From: Gemmatimonadetes bacterium T265
GTDB lineage: Bacteria; Gemmatimonadota; Gemmatimonadetes; Gemmatimonadales; Gemmatimonadaceae
Assembly (NCBI GenBank): GCA_019973575.1
Contig: BPUI01000002.1
Location: 62,001-126,000, forward strand
Reading direction: 5' to 3'
DNA: 64,000 nucleotides
Shown here: in pieces, positions 40,321 through 48,997 of the stretch
How the letters are laid out: every line of letters begins with the position of its first letter
Position numbering within the stretch: the stretch's first letter is position 1
Notes under the pieces: model-generated
The model's database searches: none
What the model saw: the letters and a program-made list of their open reading frames with translations, nothing else
What the model was told of the DNA's origin: nothing
Position numbers and translations under genes: made by a program

Positions 40321-40341
40321 TCATCCGGATAGACGGATGAA
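40320..40341 (-). promoter_or_regulatory. Candidate autoregulatory operator of the SahR-like operon
   Basis: TTCATCCG-N6-CGGATGAA (arms 40320-40327 and 40334-40341) is a perfect 8-bp palindrome immediately above, and touching, the start codon of the ArsR-methyltransferase gene. A TTGACG at 40369-40364 on the minus strand is a possible -35 about 25 bases upstream, so the palindrome would lie at or just after the transcription start, as expected for repression. Confidence 0.7.
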
Positions 40342-40801
40342 AGGAACTGGCCTACTCCCGCGCCGTCAACTGGGTGGCCTGCACGGGAGCGCTCGACGAC
40401 CGTGTTGCGCCGATGTCCCGCATTGTCAGACGCAGATGGCGCGCGACCGAGAAACGCCGAACAGCGTAGGGCACGGTTCGGGGTCGCCACCCCGCTTCGG
40501 GTTTTCCGCCGCGCACGCTGTCGCACTCAGTCGCGTGTCCGGCGTCGAACATTCGCGTCCCGCAGCCGGACACTCGCCCCGACGGGTCGTTCGCCGCACA
40601 GCAACGTAAATCAAGACGCAGCAAACGCTTACATCGTACTTACATCGGCGCTCCGAAGGCACGTCTTGTGACGGTCGCTCGTCAACACGCGCCCGCGCCA
40701 TTCCGCGCACGCGAGCGCGCCTACCCGGGCGCGGCGGCGGCTCCGACACGTGTCGCCGCATCCTTCCCTACTCCGCAGCCTGCGCGAGGAGGTCAGACCC
40801 C
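40342..40801. other. Divergent intergenic region between the SahR-like operon and the ADOP permease
   Basis: 460 bases without a credible gene. It holds the presumed promoter of the SahR-like operon on its left, an AT-richer stretch at about 40600-40650 with an 11-bp-period direct repeat, and the aggagg ribosome binding site of the permease at 40787-40792. Frames inside are short and have no family resemblance. Confidence 0.6.
40628..40647. repeat. Tandem CTTACATCG direct repeat, 11-bp period
   Basis: CTTACATCG occurs at 40628-40636 and again at 40639-40647, so the two copies start 11 bases apart, one turn of the helix. This is the geometry of paired half-sites for OmpR/PhoB-type response regulators. 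It lies 155 bases above the ADOP permease. Confidence 0.45.
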
Positions 40802-43282
40802 GTGCTGCCGACGCTTCTCCGCGACCTCCGCTTCGCCGTCCGGATGCTCGCCAAGAGCCCGGTCTTCACCGTTGTGGCCGTGTTCGTCATCACACTCGGG
40901 ACGGGGGCGCTGTCGACGATTTTCAGCGCGGCGAACGCGATCGCGTTCCGCCCACTCCCGGGCGTGTCGAATGCCGGCGAGCTCGTCGCAGTGCGCCGGG
41001 CGCTCGCCGACGGTACCCCTGGCGGCGCCGGCTGGGACTGGGCGTCATACCCGTATTACCGGTACCTCCGCGACCGCGGCGGCGCAGCACGTCCGATGGC
41101 GGAGGTCGCCGCCTGGGCGATGATGCCGCTCACCATCAGCGCCGCGCGCGAGGGCGTCGCCGCCCAGGGCACCGTCGTCTCGGGGAACTACTTCCGGGTG
41201 CTCGGCGTGCGGCCGGCACTCGGGCGCTTCTTCACGCCAGACGAGGACGGCGCGCCGGGCGCGCACGCGGTCGTCGTGATCTCGCACGACTTCTGGACGA
41301 CGCAGCTTGCCGGCGATTCAGGCGTGATCGGTCGCACGGTGCGCCTGAACAGGAACGCGTTCACCGTGGTTGGCGTAGCGCCGCCCAAGTTCCACGGCGT
41401 CTACACTGCGCTCCGCACGGACGCGTGGGTACCGCTGGCGGTGCGGCCGCAGCTCGGGCCGGGCGGCGACCTGCTGACGGACCCCCGCCCCACGTGGCTC
41501 CAGCTCTTCGCGCGGGTCCGGGGCGGCGTCAGCCGGGACGCGGTCCAGCGCGAGCTCTCGCGCCGCACGGCGCAGTACGTCGCCGACGGGAACGAGCCGG
41601 CCGACCAGCGGCGCTTCACGACCGCGCGGGTCGAGTCGCTCTCGGGCCTCCCGCCAGACCTGAACGGAAGGGTCCTCGGATTCATGGCACTCCTGCTCGA
41701 CGCGTCGGGGCTCGTCCTGCTCATCGCGAGCGCGAACGTCGCGTCGATGTTGCTGGCGCGCGCCGTCGCCCGGCGGCGCGAGACGGCGCTGCGCCTGGCG
41801 TTAGGCGCGACGCGCGGCCGCCTCGTCCGACAGCTGCTCACCGAAAGCCTGCTGCTCTACGCCCTCGGCGCCGCCGGCGGCGTGCTGGTCGCGGTGAACG
41901 CGACGCGCCTGCTCGCCCACCTGTCGCTGCCGGCGGACACGCCGTTCGCCGCCGACCTGCTCGACCTGTCGCCGGACGCGCGCGTACTCGCCTTCACGCT
42001 CGTCGTGTCGCTGGCCACCGGCGTCGCCTTCGGCCTCGCGCCGGCGCTGCAGGCGGCGCGCGTCGACGTCACTGCCCGGCTACGCACGGACACGGCCGGC
42101 GCCGGCTCGCGACGCTCCCGGGCGCAGAGCGTACTCATCGCCGGTCAGACGGCCGTTTCGCTCCTGCTGCTGGTCGCGGCGGGCCTGTTCCTGCGGGCGC
42201 TCGACCGGGGGCGTCGCGTCGACCTCGGCTTCGACCCGTCGCACGTCGCGGTCGCCGGCTTCGACCTCTGGACGTCCGGGTACGACAACGGCAAGGGGCG
42301 CCTCTTCTATCGCACCGTGAAGGAAGCGATGGCGCGGACGCCGGGCGTGGTCGCTGTCTCGTACACGCGCGACCTCCCTCTCGGTCGGAGTAACGGCGTC
42401 GAACTGCGCATCGACGGTTCGGCGGTACCGCGTGCGAGCGAGCACGGAATGCCCGTGAGCTACGGGGAGGTGGATGCTGGCTACTTCGAGGTCATGAGGA
42501 TGCCGGTCGTGGAGGGCCGCGGGTTCGCGGCCGCCGACGACGAGCGCGCGCCGCGGGTCGCCGTGATCAACCAGGCCTTCGCCCGGCGGTTCTGGCCGAC
42601 CGGCGCGGTCGGGCGAACGTTCCGCCGGGGCAACGAGGTAGTCACCGTGGTCGGCGTCGCGCACGACGCGAAGTATTCACGACTCGGTGAGGAGCTCCGG
42701 CCGTTCGTCTACTTCGCGATCGGGCAACCCGCGGCGCCGGCCGACCACGCCGAGCTCCTCGTGCGCGCCAGCGGCGATCCGGCGCGCCTCGCGCCGGCGA
42801 TCCGGGCCGCCGTGCGGGACTTCGACCCCCTCCTCCCCGCGCCGACGGTGACGACGTTGGGCGCCGCGACCGGTGGTGTGCTCCTCCCGCAGCGGGTGGC
42901 CGCGCTCGTCACGGCGGTGCTGGGCGTCGTCGGCCTGCTGCTGGCCGCCGTCGGGCTGTACGGCATCGTCGCCTATCTGGGCGGCCGGCGCACGCGCGAG
43001 ATCGGCGTGCGGCTCGCGTTAGGCGCGGGCCGCCGCGACGTGGTGCGGCTGGTGGTGGGCGAGGCGATGCGGCCCGTGGCGGTCGGCCTGGCGGTCGGGC
43101 TCCTGCTCGCGTTCGGCGCCACGCGGCTCCTGACGTCGTTCCTGTTCGGCGTGAGCCCGCTCGACGCCGTCACCTTCGTTGGCGTGGCCGCCCTGCTGAC
43201 CGCGGTGGCGCTGACGGCGAGCTACCTGCCGGCGCGCCGCGCCGCGGCGACGGACCCGGTGCGGGCGCTGCGGGCGGAGTGA
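40802..43282 (+). CDS. ADOP-type MacB/FtsX-like ABC transporter permease
   Basis: 826 residues from GTG at 40802, with AGGAGG ending 9 bases upstream. An N-terminal helix after LRDLRFAVRMLAKSPVFT, a large MacB-type periplasmic core (FSAANAIAFRPLPGV onward), three helices with RRRETALRLALGATRGRL, a second periplasmic domain, and a second FtsX core ending in RRTREIGVRLALGAGRRDVVRLVVGEAM. Two copies of the FtsX module in one chain define the duplicated orphan permeases typical of Acidobacteriota and Gemmatimonadota. No ATPase gene is adjacent. Likely efflux or envelope lipid/lipoprotein handling; substrate unknown. Both LALGA segments carry TTA GGC codons. Confidence 0.9.
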   Translation: MLPTLLRDLRFAVRMLAKSPVFTVVAVFVITLGTGALSTIFSAANAIAFRPLPGVSNAGELVAVRRALADGTPGGAGWDWASYPYYRYLRDRGGAARPMAEVAAWAMMPLTISAAREGVAAQGTVVSGNYFRVLGVRPALGRFFTPDEDGAPGAHAVVVISHDFWTTQLAGDSGVIGRTVRLNRNAFTVVGVAPPKFHGVYTALRTDAWVPLAVRPQLGPGGDLLTDPRPTWLQLFARVRGGVSRDAVQRELSRRTAQYVADGNEPADQRRFTTARVESLSGLPPDLNGRVLGFMALLLDASGLVLLIASANVASMLLARAVARRRETALRLALGATRGRLVRQLLTESLLLYALGAAGGVLVAVNATRLLAHLSLPADTPFAADLLDLSPDARVLAFTLVVSLATGVAFGLAPALQAARVDVTARLRTDTAGAGSRRSRAQSVLIAGQTAVSLLLLVAAGLFLRALDRGRRVDLGFDPSHVAVAGFDLWTSGYDNGKGRLFYRTVKEAMARTPGVVAVSYTRDLPLGRSNGVELRIDGSAVPRASEHGMPVSYGEVDAGYFEVMRMPVVEGRGFAAADDERAPRVAVINQAFARRFWPTGAVGRTFRRGNEVVTVVGVAHDAKYSRLGEELRPFVYFAIGQPAAPADHAELLVRASGDPARLAPAIRAAVRDFDPLLPAPTVTTLGAATGGVLLPQRVAALVTAVLGVVGLLLAAVGLYGIVAYLGGRRTREIGVRLALGAGRRDVVRLVVGEAMRPVAVGLAVGLLLAFGATRLLTSFLFGVSPLDAVTFVGVAALLTAVALTASYLPARRAAATDPVRALRAE

Positions 43283-43343
43283 AGAGCGTTCGTCAGGAAT
43301 TCGAGACCGGTCCGGTCGGGGATCGAACGGGCGGCGCGGTCCG

Positions 43344-45101
43344 TCAAGGACCCGCTGGGCCTTCGCCGCGCCCCAGTTCGGCGTCGAGTGCCGCGTGGAG
43401 GATCAGTTCCGCGTCGCGTGCCGTAGCCGAGCCTGCCGCCCGAAGCGCAGCGTCGGCGGCGCGCGCGGCGTGTGCGCCGCGGACGATGCGCTTCACCATC
43501 GCCACGCTTCGCGGCCCGACCGACAACTGGCGGAGCCCGAGCCCGAGCAGCGCGTACGCCATGAGCGGCTGGGACGCCATCTCGCCGCACACGCAGACGT
43601 CGAGCCCGTGTTCTTCGCCGACGCGCACGACGTGGCGAACCAGGCGGAGCACCGCGGGGTGGAGCGGCGTGAAACGCGGGGCGAGCTGCGCGTTGCCCCG
43701 GTCGACCGCGAGCGTGTACTGCACGAGGTCGTTCGTCCCGATGCTGAAGAACGCGACCTCGCCGACGAACGTTTCGGCCGCCATCGCCGCGGCCGGCGTT
43801 TCGATCATCACCCCGACCGGCACGTCGTCGCGGAACGACGCGCCGCGCGCGCGCAGTTCGTCCGCCGCCTCCGCGAGGAGCGCGCGCGTCTCGCGGACCT
43901 CGTCGACGCTGACGACCAGCGGCAGCATGATGCGCACGTCGCCGTGCGTCGCGGCACGCAACAGCGCGCGGAGCTGCCCCTTGAACAGCTCCGGCTGGTC
44001 GAGACACATCCGGATCGCGCGCCAGCCGAGGAACGGGTTCGGCTCCGCGGGGAAGCCGCCGACGGGGAGCTTGTCGCCGCCGATGTCGAAGGTGCGGATC
44101 ACGACCGGGCGGCCGCCGAACGCGTCGACGACGCGCGCGTAGGCGCGGTACTGCTCGTCCTCGTCCGGCATCGTCGCGCGCCCGACGACGAGGAACTCGG
44201 TGCGCAGCAGGCCGACGCCGTCCGCGCCACTCGTCGCGGCGGCGTCGGCCTCCTCCGGCAGGTCGACGTTCGCGCGCAGCACGAGGCGGACGTCGTCGCG
44301 CGTCACGGCGTCGAGCGCCGACAGCTGCCGCAGCTCGGCCGTCTCCTGCGCCTCGAGCTGCGCGCGCGCCGCGTACGCCGCGAGCTCGTCGGCGTCCGGG
44401 TCGAGCGAGAGCGTGCCCGTCGCGCCGTCGAGCACCGCGCGCTCGCCGCCCTTGAGGCGCGCGGTCGCGTCGCGCAGCCCGACCACCGCGGGTAGGCCTA
44501 ACGACCTCGCGAGGATCGCGATGTGCGACGTGTTCGTCCCCGCGTCGGTCGCGATCGCCGCGATGGCCTCGCGGTCGAGCTGGACGGTCAGCGACGGCGT
44601 GAGGTCGTGCGTGACGAGGATCGCGCCCGTCCCCTTCGGCACGCCGATCGGGTCGTAGTCGGGCAGCTCGAGGAGGATCGAGAGCAGGCGGATCTGGACG
44701 TCGGTCAGGTCGCCGACGCGCTCGCGGAGCATCGCGTGCGGGTGCCGGGCGAACTGCTGGCGCCACTCGAGGAACGCGAGATCGACGGCCTTCTCGGCGC
44801 CGAGGTTCTGGCGGACGAGCGTCTCGAACTGGTCGACCAGCGCGTCGTCCCGCAGGATCGACAGCTGCACGTCGAAGATGGCCGCTTCGTCCGGCCCCGC
44901 CTGCCGCTCCGCGCGCGCCCGCACGAGTTCCAGCCGCTCGGCCGCGCGCGCGATCGCGGCGCGGAGCCGCGCCAGCTCGGCCGGGATCTGGTCGTCGGGC
45001 ACGATCCGCTGCGGGACGTCGGGCACTTCCCAGCGCAGGAGGTGCACGGGCCCGACCACGATCCCCGACGACGCGCCGATGCCGGCGAGCTGGAGCCGCA
45101 C
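43344..45101 (-). CDS. ptsI: PTS enzyme I (phosphoenolpyruvate-protein phosphotransferase)
   Basis: 585 residues from GTG at 45101, 5 bases after the HPr stop. It takes phosphate from PEP onto a histidine and hands it to HPr. The active-site His193 lies in AGTNTSHIAILARSLGLPAVVG. The PEP-binding barrel is complete, with GVGLLRTEFL, RTFDIGGDKLP, VGVMIETPAAA and FFSIGTNDLVQYTLAVDR. Last gene of the PTS run and convergent with the ADOP gene 61 bases away. Confidence 0.96.
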   Translation of the reverse strand: MRLQLAGIGASSGIVVGPVHLLRWEVPDVPQRIVPDDQIPAELARLRAAIARAAERLELVRARAERQAGPDEAAIFDVQLSILRDDALVDQFETLVRQNLGAEKAVDLAFLEWRQQFARHPHAMLRERVGDLTDVQIRLLSILLELPDYDPIGVPKGTGAILVTHDLTPSLTVQLDREAIAAIATDAGTNTSHIAILARSLGLPAVVGLRDATARLKGGERAVLDGATGTLSLDPDADELAAYAARAQLEAQETAELRQLSALDAVTRDDVRLVLRANVDLPEEADAAATSGADGVGLLRTEFLVVGRATMPDEDEQYRAYARVVDAFGGRPVVIRTFDIGGDKLPVGGFPAEPNPFLGWRAIRMCLDQPELFKGQLRALLRAATHGDVRIMLPLVVSVDEVRETRALLAEAADELRARGASFRDDVPVGVMIETPAAAMAAETFVGEVAFFSIGTNDLVQYTLAVDRGNAQLAPRFTPLHPAVLRLVRHVVRVGEEHGLDVCVCGEMASQPLMAYALLGLGLRQLSVGPRSVAMVKRIVRGAHAARAADAALRAAGSATARDAELILHAALDAELGRGEGPAGP

Positions 45102-45106
45102 CCGCG

Positions 45107-45379
45107 TTACCGCTCCCCGAACTTGGCGTCGACGAGCGCTTCGAGCGCGGCGACCGCCGCGTCGGCGTCGGGGCCGGTCGCCCGCAGTACGATCGTCGCC
45201 CCGCACTCGGCGGCGAGCATCATCACGCCCATGATGCTCTTCCCGTTGACCTCCATGTCGTCGCGCGTGATGGTGACGTCGCTCTGGAAGCGCGACGCGG
45301 CCTTGACCATCTCGGCCGCGGGACGGGCGTGCAGGCCGTGCTTGTTCTGGATCTGGACTGGCCGTTCGACCGTCGGCAT
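45107..45379 (-). CDS. ptsH: HPr phosphocarrier protein
   Basis: 90 residues from ATG at 45379. Phosphorelay His17 lies in NKHGLHARPAAEMV, and the regulatory serine, Ser48, in NGKSIMGVMMLAAECG. Both sites being present fits the HPr kinase encoded five genes upstream: His17 carries sugar phosphate and Ser48 would be the regulatory mark. Fifty-eight bases separate it from the EIID gene. Confidence 0.96.
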   Translation of the reverse strand: MPTVERPVQIQNKHGLHARPAAEMVKAASRFQSDVTITRDDMEVNGKSIMGVMMLAAECGATIVLRATGPDADAAVAALEALVDAKFGER

Positions 45380-45437
45380 GGGCGGGGGAGCTGGGCGCAC
45401 CGGGGAGGTTCGCGTGGCGGCGGAGTGCGGACCGTGT

Positions 45438-46247
45438 TCAGCGGAGCAGGCCGTACAGCGTAAACATGGCGAGGAGCGTGAGCGCGAGGCGCCACCCGTC
45501 GAGTCGACCGTGTAGCCGCGCGAGCACGACGGCGAACACGACGATCGAGACGAGCGACGCGCCGAGCAGCGTGCGCCCCGGGCCGATCGCCCGGTCGAGC
45601 GCGAGCGGGAGCGACGCGCCGCCGACGAGCGCGGCGGCCTGCGACAGCCGCTCCGGGCCCTGCCGGAACAGCGGGTGCGCGAGCGCCTGCGCGACCTTGA
45701 GCCCGCGCGCGAGCCCGGTCCGCAGCCCCCACACGCGGAGCGCGACGTGCCCGGCGTTGTAGAGCAGTAGAAACCCACCGACCGTAACGACCGGCGAAGC
45801 CCCCGCCCCGAAGAGCAGCAGGCCCACCGCCGAGCAGAACGGCAGCCACGCCGCCCAGACGAGGCGGTCGCCGACACTGCCTAACGGTCCGCAGAGGGCC
45901 GTCCGGAACCGCTCGATGCGCGCGGCCGGCTCGCCGTCGAGCTCCGCCCGCGCGAGGGCGCCCACGGCGAGCGCGGCGAGGTAGGGGTGCGCGTTGAAAT
46001 ACTCGCTCTCACGCGCGAGCGCGTCGTGGTACGCCGGCCCGCCGCGCCCGCCGGGGAGCAGCGCCAGCGCGGGCTCGACGCAGAAGCCGACGCCGGTGCC
46101 GAGCAGCAGCTCGTAGTTCCACGACGCCTGGATCACAAACAGCCGCACCAGCATGCGCGCCTGGGTCGCGACCGGGACCACGGCGTGCGCCGCCGTGCCC
46201 GGCGCCGAACCCGGCGCGGCGCCGACGCGGAGCGCGGCACCGCTCAT
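45438..46247 (-). CDS. PTS Man-family EIID membrane component
   Basis: 269 residues from ATG at 46247, overlapping the EIIC stop as ATGA. The N-terminal region (QARMLVRLFVIQASWNYELL, GTGVGFCVEPAL) and FRTALCGPLGSVGDRLVWAAWLP are characteristic of the mannose/fructose/sorbose IID family. Two or three C-terminal helices follow. IID pairs with IIC as the sugar channel. The protein is at the short end of the family. Confidence 0.88.
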   Translation of the reverse strand: MSGAALRVGAAPGSAPGTAAHAVVPVATQARMLVRLFVIQASWNYELLLGTGVGFCVEPALALLPGGRGGPAYHDALARESEYFNAHPYLAALAVGALARAELDGEPAARIERFRTALCGPLGSVGDRLVWAAWLPFCSAVGLLLFGAGASPVVTVGGFLLLYNAGHVALRVWGLRTGLARGLKVAQALAHPLFRQGPERLSQAAALVGGASLPLALDRAIGPGRTLLGASLVSIVVFAVVLARLHGRLDGWRLALTLLAMFTLYGLLR

Positions 46248-46972
46248 CGAAACGCGAGCCGCAGGAGCCCGGCCGAGATGCCGATCGCGAAGAGCAGTCG
46301 CGCCCGCGGGACCATGTGGAACAGCTTCCAGACCGCGCTCCCCGCTACGGTCGCCGCGACGCTGACCACCACCGCGCGCGACAGGCGCGGGTCGGCGCCC
46401 CAGTGCCCGACCGTGCTCGCGAGCAGCGGAAGCGAGAGGTACAGCGCGATCACGGTGAGTGCGAAGCCGCGCGCGAGGTCGAAGCCGAGCCCGGCGAACT
46501 GCAGCATCGACACGCTCCGCCCCGACCCGGCGTGCAACGCCGCGGCCTGCGCGCGCGCGAGCTGGCCGTTGAGCCGTCGGAGCAGGATCATCGATTCGCC
46601 GCCGATCCACGCCGTCGCGAGCGCACACGTCACGGCCAGCACGAGCGCGCCGGCCGCGCCCTCGGGGTGCAAGGCGTAGAGCGCGCCGCCGACGACGGAC
46701 GCGGACCCCCACTCCGGGTAGCGCGACGCGCCGACCGGGAGCGTCTCGAGCGCGACGAGTTCGAGGACGGCCCCGACGAGCAACCCACGCCCCGGCTCGC
46801 CCGCGAGGGCCCCGCCGAGCGTCGCCGCGACGAGCGGGCGCGAGATCATCGCCTGCGGGAAGCTCACGACGTCGAGGCCGAGCACCGCGCCGAGCACGGC
46901 GAAGCGCAGGATCATCGCGTTCCCGAGCCGGAGCGCCTCGAGCGCGCCGAGCGCGGAGCGCGGGTCAGGCAT
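46244..46972 (-). CDS. PTS Man-family EIIC membrane component
   Basis: 242 residues, ATG at 46972, starting 8 bases inside the EIIB gene. A polytopic protein with helices such as LGAVLGLDVVSFPQAMISR, GALAGEPGRGLLVGAVLELVAL and AGALVLAVTCALATAWIGGES. The ISRPLVAATLGGALAGE-to-ELVALETLPVGASRYPEWGSA region fits IIC of the Man family. Sugar specificity cannot be read from sequence. Confidence 0.85.
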   Translation of the reverse strand: MPDPRSALGALEALRLGNAMILRFAVLGAVLGLDVVSFPQAMISRPLVAATLGGALAGEPGRGLLVGAVLELVALETLPVGASRYPEWGSASVVGGALYALHPEGAAGALVLAVTCALATAWIGGESMILLRRLNGQLARAQAAALHAGSGRSVSMLQFAGLGFDLARGFALTVIALYLSLPLLASTVGHWGADPRLSRAVVVSVAATVAGSAVWKLFHMVPRARLLFAIGISAGLLRLAFR

Positions 46973-47474
46973 CGGCGCGCCCGGCCAGCACGTCGTGCAA
47001 CGGCACCGGCTTCGCCGCCGGGACGTCCTGCGCCGTCACGTGCACGCCCGACGCGGCGACGGCGCGCAACGCGACTTCCTCGTCCTGCGTGAGGAACACG
47101 TAGCGCATCCGCTGGACGCGGCCCGCGCGGTGGTGCACGCCGCCCACGTTCACGGACGGGATCGCGGCCGGGCCGTCGGCCGCGCGCACCGCCTCGACGA
47201 ACCGTCGCATCGTCGTGACGTCGCCGGCGAGCACGATCGCGCGAGCCCGGCCCGCCGCGAGCGCGGCGTGCGCGCGCGCCGCGTCGTCCACCGACGCGAA
47301 CCGTACCTCCATCTCGGGCGGGACCGCCATGCGGTACAGCTCCTGCTCCCACTCGCTCGCGGCCAGCTCGTCGTCGACGACGACGATGAGCTGGACGTCG
47401 AGCGGGCGCCCCCAGCCGAGGACGACCTGGCCGTGGATCAGCCGGTCGTCGATCCGGTAGAGCTCAACCGGCAC
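46965..47474 (-). CDS. PTS Man-family EIIB component
   Basis: 169 residues from GTG at 47474, inside the last codons of EIIA (11-base overlap). The phosphorylated His14 sits in YRIDDRLIHGQVVLGWG, and the IIB fold segments LIVVVDDELAASEWEQEL and VNVGGVHHRAG follow. It receives phosphate from EIIA and passes it to the sugar. Confidence 0.93.
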   Translation of the reverse strand: MPVELYRIDDRLIHGQVVLGWGRPLDVQLIVVVDDELAASEWEQELYRMAVPPEMEVRFASVDDAARAHAALAAGRARAIVLAGDVTTMRRFVEAVRAADGPAAIPSVNVGGVHHRAGRVQRMRYVFLTQDEEVALRAVAASGVHVTAQDVPAAKPVPLHDVLAGRADA

Positions 47475-47949
47475 GCGGCGCGCCCGGCACCTGGGTGAGC
47501 GCGACCTGCCCGCGCTGGACGGCGCGCGCGGCGGCCGCCCGCGCCCCCTCCGGCGTGAGCACGTCGCCGTCGCACGCCCCCTCCGCCGCGCACACGAAGT
47601 CGAGCAGCGTGCCGAGGTTGGTGCCGGTGACGACGGTGAGGTCGGGCCGATCGCGTTGCACGCGCCGGGCGGCGAGCGCACAGCTGCCCGCCGGCAGGTC
47701 CGTAAAGACGACGAACGCGTCGGCCGCGGCGAGCTTCTCGCGCATCGCGCGCTCGATCTCCGCGCCGCCCATGTCGCGGTTGCTCAGCACGTCGAGCAGT
47801 GCGCCGTGGCCGGTAATCTGGTGCACCGCCGATCGCAGCCCCGCCGCGAGGTCGCCGTGGGCCGCGACGAGCGCGACCGGCCGCCGAGGTGCGGCGATGC
47901 CCGCCGCGCCCGCCGGGAGCACCGCGTTAGGCGTCTCGGGGCTACTCAT
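47464..47949 (-). CDS. PTS Man-family EIIA component
   Basis: 161 residues, ATG at 47949 overlapping the hprK stop by 8 bases. The active-site His31 lies in VALVAAHGDLAAGL, matching the EIIA-Man pattern, with FTDLPAGSCALAARR and VVTGTNLGTLLDF later. The N-terminal 22 residues are an Ala/Pro extension. A stand-alone IIA (not fused to IIB) as in many non-enteric bacteria. Confidence 0.9.
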   Translation of the reverse strand: MSSPETPNAVLPAGAAGIAAPRRPVALVAAHGDLAAGLRSAVHQITGHGALLDVLSNRDMGGAEIERAMREKLAAADAFVVFTDLPAGSCALAARRVQRDRPDLTVVTGTNLGTLLDFVCAAEGACDGDVLTPEGARAAAARAVQRGQVALTQVPGAPRAG

Positions 47950-48997
47950 CGTCGTCGCGGAGGTAGCGTTGCAGTTCGTGCGCGCGCGCGCGCGACGCCC
48001 CGTCCCCCGCGCCGCCCAGGTCGAGGGGACGCGCCGACTCGCGCGCGGCGGCCTGGGCGCGCATGCGGCCGATCAACCGCTGGTTGAACGCCTCCGCCGG
48101 GTCCACGCCCGTGCTGTAGCGGAGCAGGTGATTCATCGCGATGACCTCGGCGATGACGGTGATGTTCTTCCCCGGGTTGAGCGGCACGCGGATGAGCGGG
48201 AGCGGCACGCCGAGGATGTCCTGCGTCTCCCCGTCGAGGCCCGTGCGGTCGACGACGGCTTCCTGGTCCCACGGCTCGAGGTGCACGCACACCTCGACGC
48301 GCTTCTGCTGCCGCACGGCGCGCACGCCGAAAATCGCCGGGATGTCGATCAGGCCGATGCCGCGGATTTCCATGTGGTGCCGCTGCAGTTCGTGCCCGCG
48401 CCCGATGAGCACGTCGATGCCGCGCCGCTTCACGATCAGCAGGTCGTCGGCGACGAGCCGGTGCCCGCGCTCGACGAGGTCGAGCACGCACTCGCTCTTG
48501 CCGATCCCGCTCATCCCCGTGAAGAACAGCCCGACCCCGTAGACGTCCGCCAACGAGCCGTGGAGCGTGACCGTCGGCGCGAACTCGTCGGCGAGCAGCG
48601 GCTTGATCTGGTCGTAGAACTCGGACGTCTTGAGCGTGGTCCGAAACACGCCGACCCCGGCCCGCTCCGCGACCGAAAGGAGGCCGTCGGGCGGCTCCTG
48701 CCCCTTGCTGATAAAGAGGCAGGGGATCGGGAACGAAAAGAACCGCTCGAGGTTCCGCGCGCGGACTTCGGGCGCGAGCGACGTCACGTACGTCACCTCC
48801 GTCTCGCCAAGCACCTGCACCCGCTCGTGCGCGAAGCGGTCGACGTAGCCGGCGAGCACGAGCCCCGGGCTCGACGCTTCGGGCCCGGGCACCGGCCGCG
48901 TGAGGCCGACCGGCGCGCCGAGCTGTTCGAGCGGCGTCGTCTCGGCAAGCCGCTCGACGAGTCGGGCGACGGTGAAGGCGGCACGGCCGGGACTCAT
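47942..48997 (-). CDS. hprK: HPr kinase/phosphorylase
   Basis: 351 residues from ATG at 48997, overlapping the glycosyltransferase stop as ATGA. It adds phosphate to the regulatory serine of HPr and can remove it. The P-loop GMSGIGKSE (residues 161-169), the phosphorylase motif EIRGIGLIDIPAIFG and the N-terminal HprK domain are all present. It heads the EIIA-EIIB-EIIC-EIID-HPr-EI run, so the kinase and its target are in one operon. Confidence 0.95.
   Translation of the reverse strand: MSPGRAAFTVARLVERLAETTPLEQLGAPVGLTRPVPGPEASSPGLVLAGYVDRFAHERVQVLGETEVTYVTSLAPEVRARNLERFFSFPIPCLFISKGQEPPDGLLSVAERAGVGVFRTTLKTSEFYDQIKPLLADEFAPTVTLHGSLADVYGVGLFFTGMSGIGKSECVLDLVERGHRLVADDLLIVKRRGIDVLIGRGHELQRHHMEIRGIGLIDIPAIFGVRAVRQQKRVEVCVHLEPWDQEAVVDRTGLDGETQDILGVPLPLIRVPLNPGKNITVIAEVIAMNHLLRYSTGVDPAEAFNQRLIGRMRAQAAARESARPLDLGGAGDGASRARAHELQRYLRDDDE

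Noticed and set aside
43283-43343. Terminator between the ADOP permease and ptsI
   Set aside because: Only a short GACCGG/CCGGTC stem is present, too small to call.
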